Shown here one piece after another: positions 58,048-64,000 of a stretch of 64,000 nucleotides of DNA. Origin of the DNA: Guillardia theta CCMP2712. Its lineage: Eukaryota > Cryptophyceae > Pyrenomonadales > Geminigeraceae. The stretch is from positions 277,519-341,518 of the forward strand of contig NW_005434625.1 in NCBI RefSeq assembly GCF_000315625.1, read 5' to 3'. The notes beneath the pieces are model-generated. The model saw only the letters and a program-made list of their open reading frames with translations, was not told where the DNA came from and ran no database searches. The first letter of the stretch is position 1. Each line of letters opens with the position of its first letter. The translations under genes and the position numbers were made by a program.

Positions 58048-61000
58048 GCTGTTCCACCTCTTGCAAGTTCTGTCGCAGCTCGTCTCCTCATGGTAGAGCA
58101 GGACAAGCAAGAGCAACGTGTCAAACCTGGAGCCCTCCAAGGCTGCCGCTAAAGTTCGCGAGCTGGTCTGACTGTCCCTGTGCGCCGGTCGATTTCTCAC
58201 TGCTGGTCCTGCAGGCGGACAGAGAGATCGAGGCAGCCAACGAGAAGACGACAGTGATGGCAAGAAAGTAGGACAAGAGTGTCCGACTTTCCTTCGTTGA
58301 CTAGTGGACCTGACAGATACGGCATTGCTCGCTCAGAAGCCTCTCGGCTCAAGGTGGAGAGCGACGATTGCCCAGCTGACGAGCTGAGATGACGGCAGGA
58401 CGAGCTGAGAACCCGCGAACTTGAGATTGAACTTCTGCAGAGGGAGTTGCAGGTAAAACTTCTACGTGCTCGCTCTCTCCCTCCTGCTCCTCCTCGTCAT
58501 CGTCATCGTCATCGTCCTCGTCCTGTCTTGTCTTTCCTTCAATCCTAGCCCTGAAGTCATGGCAGAGCCGGGACGAGGAGCTGAAGGCAACGGGCGCACA
58601 CACAGGTCCAGCAGAAGAGCAGCAGCACGTCTGAGCTGACAGTCTGAACCCACTAGAGCACATCCATGACACCATGCTGCGCTTACGGTGTGCCTCCGGC
58701 ACCCCGTCCACTCTCTGTCGTCCTCAACTCCTTTCGTTCCTCTCCTTGATTTCACTGCTCTCTCCATCTCTCCTTTCTTCCCCTCCCCCTGCTCCTCTGC
58801 GTCATTCTCCTCCTCCTTCCATCCGTGCTTCCTTCTGCTCTCCGTCCTCCCCTCCCTCCCTCTCTCCCATCTCTCTCTCTCGCTTCCCTCATGCCGTTGA
58901 TCAGCGCGATGGCGGAAGAGGCTGGAGCAGACAAGGACATAGTGCAGGTGGGAGGGTCGGCGATGCTGAGAAGCAGCTGACCAGGGTGCGGGCGCAGAGG
59001 ACTCACTCGCTGGCAATCGAGAACGCAAGGAAGAGAGAAGAGCTCCACGTGCTCTGACATGCTCCTGCCTCCCCGACAGCTGACGAGGTGGGGCAGGTGA
59101 AAGAGATCGACAGGCTAAGGAACCAGGTGACTAGTGTCGTTCATCTCCTCTTCTGCCTCTGACAATCTCTTGCTACCAGCTCAACGAAATGAAGAAGAAG
59201 TCTGCTAAACAGGCACTTCCCCTCTTCCTCTCCTCTCCTCCTCCCCTCCTCTTCTCCTCTTCTCCCCTCCCATCTCTTCCCTCCTCTCCTCCTCTCCTCC
59301 TCCTCTCCTCTCCTCCTCCTGTCCTCCCCTCCTCCTCTCCTCTCCTCCCTCCTCCTCTGATGTGTATCTGACTACGGCTATCTTAGGAGACTTCCCTTCT
59401 CAAGGCCCAGAAGGACCTGCAGGTGACTTACTGGCTGTAAACCTGCCGAGCGCGTGGGTCAAACGGCTGCAGGACAACCAGCTCGACAGCCGAGTGATCA
59501 TCTCCTCCCTAGAGCAGCGATGCGCTACTGCTGAGCAAGTCTGGCACACCGCACACTCCTCCTTGCTTTTCTTTGCCTTGCCCTTCCCCTCTGCCCCCGA
59601 CTCCCTCCCTCCCTCTCCCCCTCTCCCTCTTCCTCCTCCTCCTGTCCCTCCCCACTTTCTCCTCCTCCTCCTCCTCTCCGTCCTTGTCCTCGTCCACATC
59701 CTCTCACTCTCATGTACACCTCGTCTGCAGGTTCGAAGTCTGATGCAGGATGATATCAACACTCTATCGAAACAAGTAAGAACATCGTCACGAGCTCCTG
59801 CTGTTTCCGCCTGCTGTTCCTGACAAGTTTCAAGGCAATGGACAAGGCTGTGAAGGAAAAGAACAAGGCGGAGCAGGACGCGGCTGATCTCTACGAGCAG
59901 GTACCTAGAGACTGGCGTGCTGCAGAGACAGGAAGGGCGAGAAGGTCGGGGGGTAGCCGCCTCCTTCCCCCTTGACGGCTCCTCCAGGCTCTCCGGGTCC
60001 ACGAGGATGGAAGAGTGGCTGGCAAGGGAGTACAGCGACATGTCCCTCTGGCTGATCCTGCACGTAGGAGGAGAAGGCGAGCCAGGCAGAGTTGCGATGC
60101 GGGAGGCTTGAGGTGAGAGCTAGGGCGAGGGTCGGGACAAGGACGACAGAGGAGTACTGGACATAGACCAGGACGGCAAGGAGGAGAAGGAAGAGCAGCA
60201 GCAGCAGCAGAGCAGCAGGGAAAGTTTCTTTCTCTTTCTGAGATCAGCGGCTGACAGGCTCGAGTCTTGAGAAGCGAGGCCGATCTAGCTGCAGCCAGCA
60301 CGCTGCTGAAGCAGGTGAGTTGCTCTTCCTCTCTGCTTGCTTGCTGACTGTAGTTCCAGCGAGAGGAGATGGCCAATCTCGACGCTCTGTCGAAGCTTGA
60401 TCCCCTTGAGGTCAAAACATGCCTCCTACCATGCATCATCATCGTCATCGTCATCACTACCATCACCACCACCAACTTCATCCTCATCATCCTCTTCATC
60501 CTTTTGTTCTCTTCTCATTTTATCGCTCGGCAGGTTGAGATGGACACTATCTGGCTCCTTAGCAGCTTGTCAAGCGCAGCTGGTGAGGGACGAGGAGGGA
60601 GAGAAGCACGAGAAACAGTTTGAGCTCACGAAGATATCGCAGCGACTGTCCAACAGGAGGAACCGATCACAAAGGTTCCGCAGCTCCTCTTCCTCTTCCT
60701 CTTCCTCTTCCTCTTCCTCTTCCTCTTCCTCTTCCTCTTCCTCTTCCTCTTCCTCTTCTCTCCCCTTTCCCCAATGCCTCACACCCTTTGGTTCCTCCTC
60801 CTCCCTCCTCCCTCCTCCCTCCTCCCTCCTCCCTCCTCCCTCCTCCCTCCTCTCTTCTCTCTTCTCTCTCCTCTCTCCTCCTCCTCTCTCCTTCCCTCGC
60901 CTGGTGCTGACGTCATCACTCGCAGGAGGCGGTTGAGGATTCGCTGCAGGCTCTGACGCTCAGCGGGAACAAGCAGGAGAGCCATGCAATCACCCCCAAG

Positions 61001-64000
61001 CAAGCACAGATCCTCCTCACCCTTTTCCGAGCATCCAAGGTTCCCCCTCCCCCTCACTGCTCATTCTCCTCCTGACCCACCGACCCTCCTTCCGCATCGC
61101 CTCTGCTCTCAGTCTCTCCTCCCACTCCCCTTCCTCTTTCATCTCTCCTCTGTTTCTCTCGTTCTCCTGCTCTTTGCGTCTCCTTCCTCCTCATTAGTCC
61201 GCCTGACCGCTCATGACAGGTTAGAGGAGAGATGCTTGTCTCCTGTATCGGTCAGCTTCGAGCTCTGCTCCTCGACTTTGTTGACAGGTTCTCCTCCTCT
61301 AACTCCTCCTCCGCCATCACCTCCTCCTCTTCCTCCTACACCACCACCAACTCCTCCTCCTCCTCCTCCTCAGCCCTCTTCCTCTCCTCTCCGTCTCCCC
61401 ATCGCCTCCTCATTCTCTGACGCTTCTCAGCAACGAGGACTGGCTCACCCACATCCCCATCGACCACAGCGACCTCCCTTCCCGCGAGGAGAATATCAGC
61501 TCCTCCAACATCCTCCAAGACCCAACGGCCGACGTCTCCACCGGTCATGAGGAGGGACTTACTGAGCTAGGTAGAGCTTGTCCCCCTCTGCCCTCCTCCT
61601 CTCCGCTCTCCCCTGCCGCATCGCCAGCTCCCCCCTAGCGAACCTCCCGCTCTCTACCGCCCTGTCAGCATCTCTCCTCTCCTCCTCCTCAAAACCACCT
61701 CCTTGCTCTTCTATTCACTCCACTCCATCGATATCCTCATCATCATCATCCTCCCCCCTCCCCCCTCCCCCCTCCCTCCCCTCTCCTCCCTCCTCCCTCC
61801 TTCCTCCTCCTCCGCCTCCTCTTCCTCCTCCTCCTCAAATAGTACGAGTTTCCCCTTTATCCTCTGCTCCACTGAGCCGCCAGCAGGGAGGAGGGTGTAC
61901 ACGTCCGGTATCCTCTCCAAGAGAGCTGCCTCGGAAGGCATCCAGCTCGAGCTCAGGAGGACGATGCAGCTGATGCACTCAGGCGAGCAAGTTTGCGGTG
62001 TGAGGGAAGGAGCTGACAGTCAGCTGAAGTCAACCAGACGTTGATCGAGGAGCGAGAGGGCCGCAGGTTCTCCCCTCCTCTCTTCAGCCCCTCATCTTCC
62101 CATCCTCTCCTCCTTATCCTCCTCTCCTCCTCCCTCCTCCCTCCTCCCTCCTCCCTATCCCCCTCCTTTCTCCCTCCTTCCTGCCGCATCCTAGCTTCCT
62201 TCTAGCCCCTCTCCTCCCCTCGTCGTTCTTGTCCTTCTTCAAAGTTCCAACCCCCATCGTCAGGAACCTCCTGGCGCAGTTGGCCCAGAAAGAAATTTTG
62301 CTAGCAAACAAGGAGACCGAGCTACAGGAGATGGTGAGATGACTTGCTTGCTCGAGATCTTTGAGCGTCTGAACCTATCGTCCTCCCCTCCTCTCTCTCC
62401 CTCTCTCCTCGTCCCTTTCTCTTCTCTTGCTCTCCTCCGTCTTCTATCTTCCGTCCTCCTCATTTCTCCCGCCTCGCTCTTCTTCTGCCCCCCCTCTGCT
62501 TTCTGACTCGTTCCCGTGTTTGCAGTCGAAGCAATGCGCCACTCTCTCCAACGCCTGCGACTCGCTTCAGGTTGTTTTCATCCTGGTTGCTCTGAGACAA
62601 GAAAACAAGTGGAAGAGGGAGAGGCACAAGCAGATAGCATGTTGAAACAAGATGATGTCGTAGCAAGGAGAAGGACGAGCACGAGGACGAGAGCGAGGAC
62701 TAAGACGAGGACGAGGACGAGCAGTTCCACTGACGGTGGTACAGGCTCAGATCGAGAACATCACAGGAAGGTACGAAAAGATCGCCCAGGAGTCAAACGC
62801 CAGGATGTCCCAGCTTTCACAGGTCCTCCTCGTCCCACAACGTCCTCTGAGTTTGACTTCTTTCTTTCTCCTCAGAACCTCCACAGCGCTGGGCTGTCAA
62901 CACGTACCATCACATGATGACGTGTCATAGAGGTGCTCACTCCTTGGCAGCCGTTCGCCCTCAAGAAAGCCAGTCGTCTCCTCCCGATGACAAGATCATG
63001 TACCTGCCTCCTTCACATCCCCCATCCTTTCCCCTTCACTCCTTTCCCCTTGCTTCCTCCTCCCTTATCTTCCCTCCCTCCTTTTCCCCCCACCCCCGCA
63101 AGTCATCCTCTCTTGTTGCCCTCCCTCCCTCCTCCCTCCTCCCTCCTCCCTCCTCCCTCCTCCCTCCTCCCTCCTCCTCTCCCGGTTCGCCTCACACACA
63201 AGCAGCGAGTCCGAGGGCTTCAAAGTCCTGCACCTGCGAAGTCCCGATGGAAGTCCCGACGCCAAAGGTGATGACGTCACCTCCGTCTTCTCCTCCTCGG
63301 TCAGCTGAGCGCCTGCTGGACAGCTGCTCTTGTCAGTGCCCTGCAGCAGAAGATCACCGAACAGCACGAGTGGGGCCTTAAAGCCTGGGCCAACATCCAG
63401 AAGCTGAACGAGAGGATCATGGAGCTCGAGGTTCTTCGCCCCTCCTCCCTCCTCCTCAGCTCTTGCTGCAACCCCTTCTCCCTCCTCCTCCTCTCCTCCT
63501 GCTCCTACCTGTCCTCCTTCCCGTCCTCGTCGTCATCCTCGTCCTCATCTTCGAGCTCTACACCTATCAATCTACCTCCTCCATCATCGCTTTTCATCCT
63601 ACCTTCCCCACTTTCCTGGTCTCCTTTCCTCCTCGCCCTTCTTAGCTCTGGCCCCGGCAGATGGAGGCAGACCGTCTAAGGCTGGCAGCTTCCATGGTGA
63701 GCAGAGAGCTGGGCTTTCGACCTCCTTTCTCACCTGGAGGGCAGGCCGGAACGGAGCGGGACGAGGCAGTCAGGGCGAGCAGAGCAGCGGAGCAGGAAGT
63801 CAAGTCGATGGCGATGAGGGTGAGGGGAGGAAGGGAACAACGAGGGGCTGAACTTGAACAGCTGCAGGAGATGAAGAGAACGATCGAGACGCAATACCAG
63901 GAGGGATATGACAAGGTGGAAAACTTGCTGTCTTTATGCTCCCTCGCCTCCCCTTCCTATCCCCCTTCCCCCCGCTCTCTCCCTCCCTCCCTCCCTCCCT
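55217..64000 (+). CDS. PDZ-domain protein with long C-terminal coiled coil, 3' end outside window
   Basis: Exon 1 (55217-55241, MNSMSSQN) joins through a 49-nt intron to RYGIGINFAKNSSDEGFTIL (55291-55353), then ALVPGQPASLCGRLYVGDK (55404-55459), LLAIDGWLCYQQPIET, and VTDKLLGPEGSSVVVSVQRQ. Together these make a complete PDZ domain (GLGF-like GIGI loop, GDKLLAIDG) that should bind C-terminal peptides or phospholipids. After a Ser/Pro-rich linker (NLSTTDSSYGRNVLPGSN, YPAFGSKVQPDYM) come many short exons with heptad character: ADREIEAANEKTTVMARK, DELRTRELEIELLQRELQ, ADEVGQVKEIDRLRNQ, RLQDNQLDSRVIISSLEQRC, FKAMDKAVKEKNKAEQDAAD, NLLAQLAQKEILLANKETEL, AQIENITGRYEKIAQESNA, MEADRLRLAASMVSREL, ELEQLQEMKRTIETQYQEGY. 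Introns are short but often swollen by pyrimidine repeats. It is likely a cytoskeletal, basal-body or scaffolding protein; no ortholog is named. The gene continues past 64000. Confidence 0.75.
57986..58048. repeat. (CTCCTG)n microsatellite
   Basis: About ten CTCCTG units in the PDZ/coiled-coil gene. In one frame on the minus strand it would encode alternating Glu-Gln. It probably lies in an intron. Confidence 0.95.
59217..59357. repeat. CTCCTC-rich pyrimidine tract
   Basis: Imperfect CTCCTCCTCT/CCCCTCC repeats filling the intron between the LNEMKKKSAKQ and ETSLLKAQKDLQ exons. Confidence 0.85.
60683..60850. repeat. (CTTCCT)n followed by (CTCCCTC)n
   Basis: A hexamer array at about 60683-60759 is followed, after the unique stretch ending near 60795, by a CTCCCTC heptamer array (60797-60850). 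The same heptamer array recurs at 62127-62157 and 63123-63177 in the same gene. Confidence 0.92.
63123..63177. repeat. (CTCCCTC)n minisatellite
   Basis: About seven heptamer units in an intron of the PDZ/coiled-coil gene, matching the unit at 60797-60850. Confidence 0.9.

Overview
This window looks like nuclear DNA of a free-living, flagellated unicellular eukaryote, most like a cryptophyte alga of the Guillardia theta type. That assignment is an inference. It rests on many very short GT-AG introns (about 44-60 nt wherever I could fix both ends by reading frame), a large secreted protein alternating RCC1-type and cysteine-rich GCC2/GCC3-type repeats, a tectonic-family ciliary protein, and moderately GC-rich DNA packed with purine/pyrimidine microsatellites. 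I saw no bacterial operon structure and no viral, plastid or mitochondrial gene set. Most genes are multi-exon, so simple ORFs show only single exons. Exon joins below were made by hand from splice signals, frame continuity and family knowledge.

Layout, left to right: the 3' end of an IQ-motif/coiled-coil gene (1-741, +); about 4 kb of intergenic DNA with GC-rich and poly-C-punctuated repeat tracts; a signal-peptide multi-pass membrane protein resembling the DUF4203/TMEM198 family (4837-6545, +); the ribosome-biogenesis factor NOC1/MAK21/CEBPZ (6665-11955, -), which carries an unusual KOW-like insert and contains a 100-N assembly gap; a VPS13B-like chorein gene without a recognisable C-terminal half (13619-19462, +); an intronless tectonic gene (19590-21797, -); a STAND NTPase with predicted N-myristoylation, FN3, DUF4062, NACHT and WD40 regions whose frame breaks inside the Walker A codons (22372-28474, -); a divergent protein-kinase-like gene (29261-31487, +); a SPRY/coiled-coil gene with a triplicated 18-nt mini-exon (31709-33609, -); an O-GlcNAc transferase (34338-39957, -); DNA ligase IV (42931-46162, +) bracketed by two inverted, near-identical copies of an unknown 116-aa gene (41388-41738, + and 46375-46725, -); a giant RCC1/GCC2-GCC3 surface protein (about 46985-54169, -); and a PDZ plus coiled-coil gene that runs off the right edge (55217 onward, +).

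The genes do not form one pathway. They cover ribosome assembly, lipid transport at membrane contacts, cilium transition zone, NHEJ repair, nucleocytoplasmic glycosylation, innate-immunity-like signalling and cell-surface recognition. The observations most worth checking are the P-loop frameshift, the exon+intron tandem triplication, the ligase IV-flanking inverted gene pair, the KOW insert in NOC1, and the apparently truncated VPS13B-like gene.
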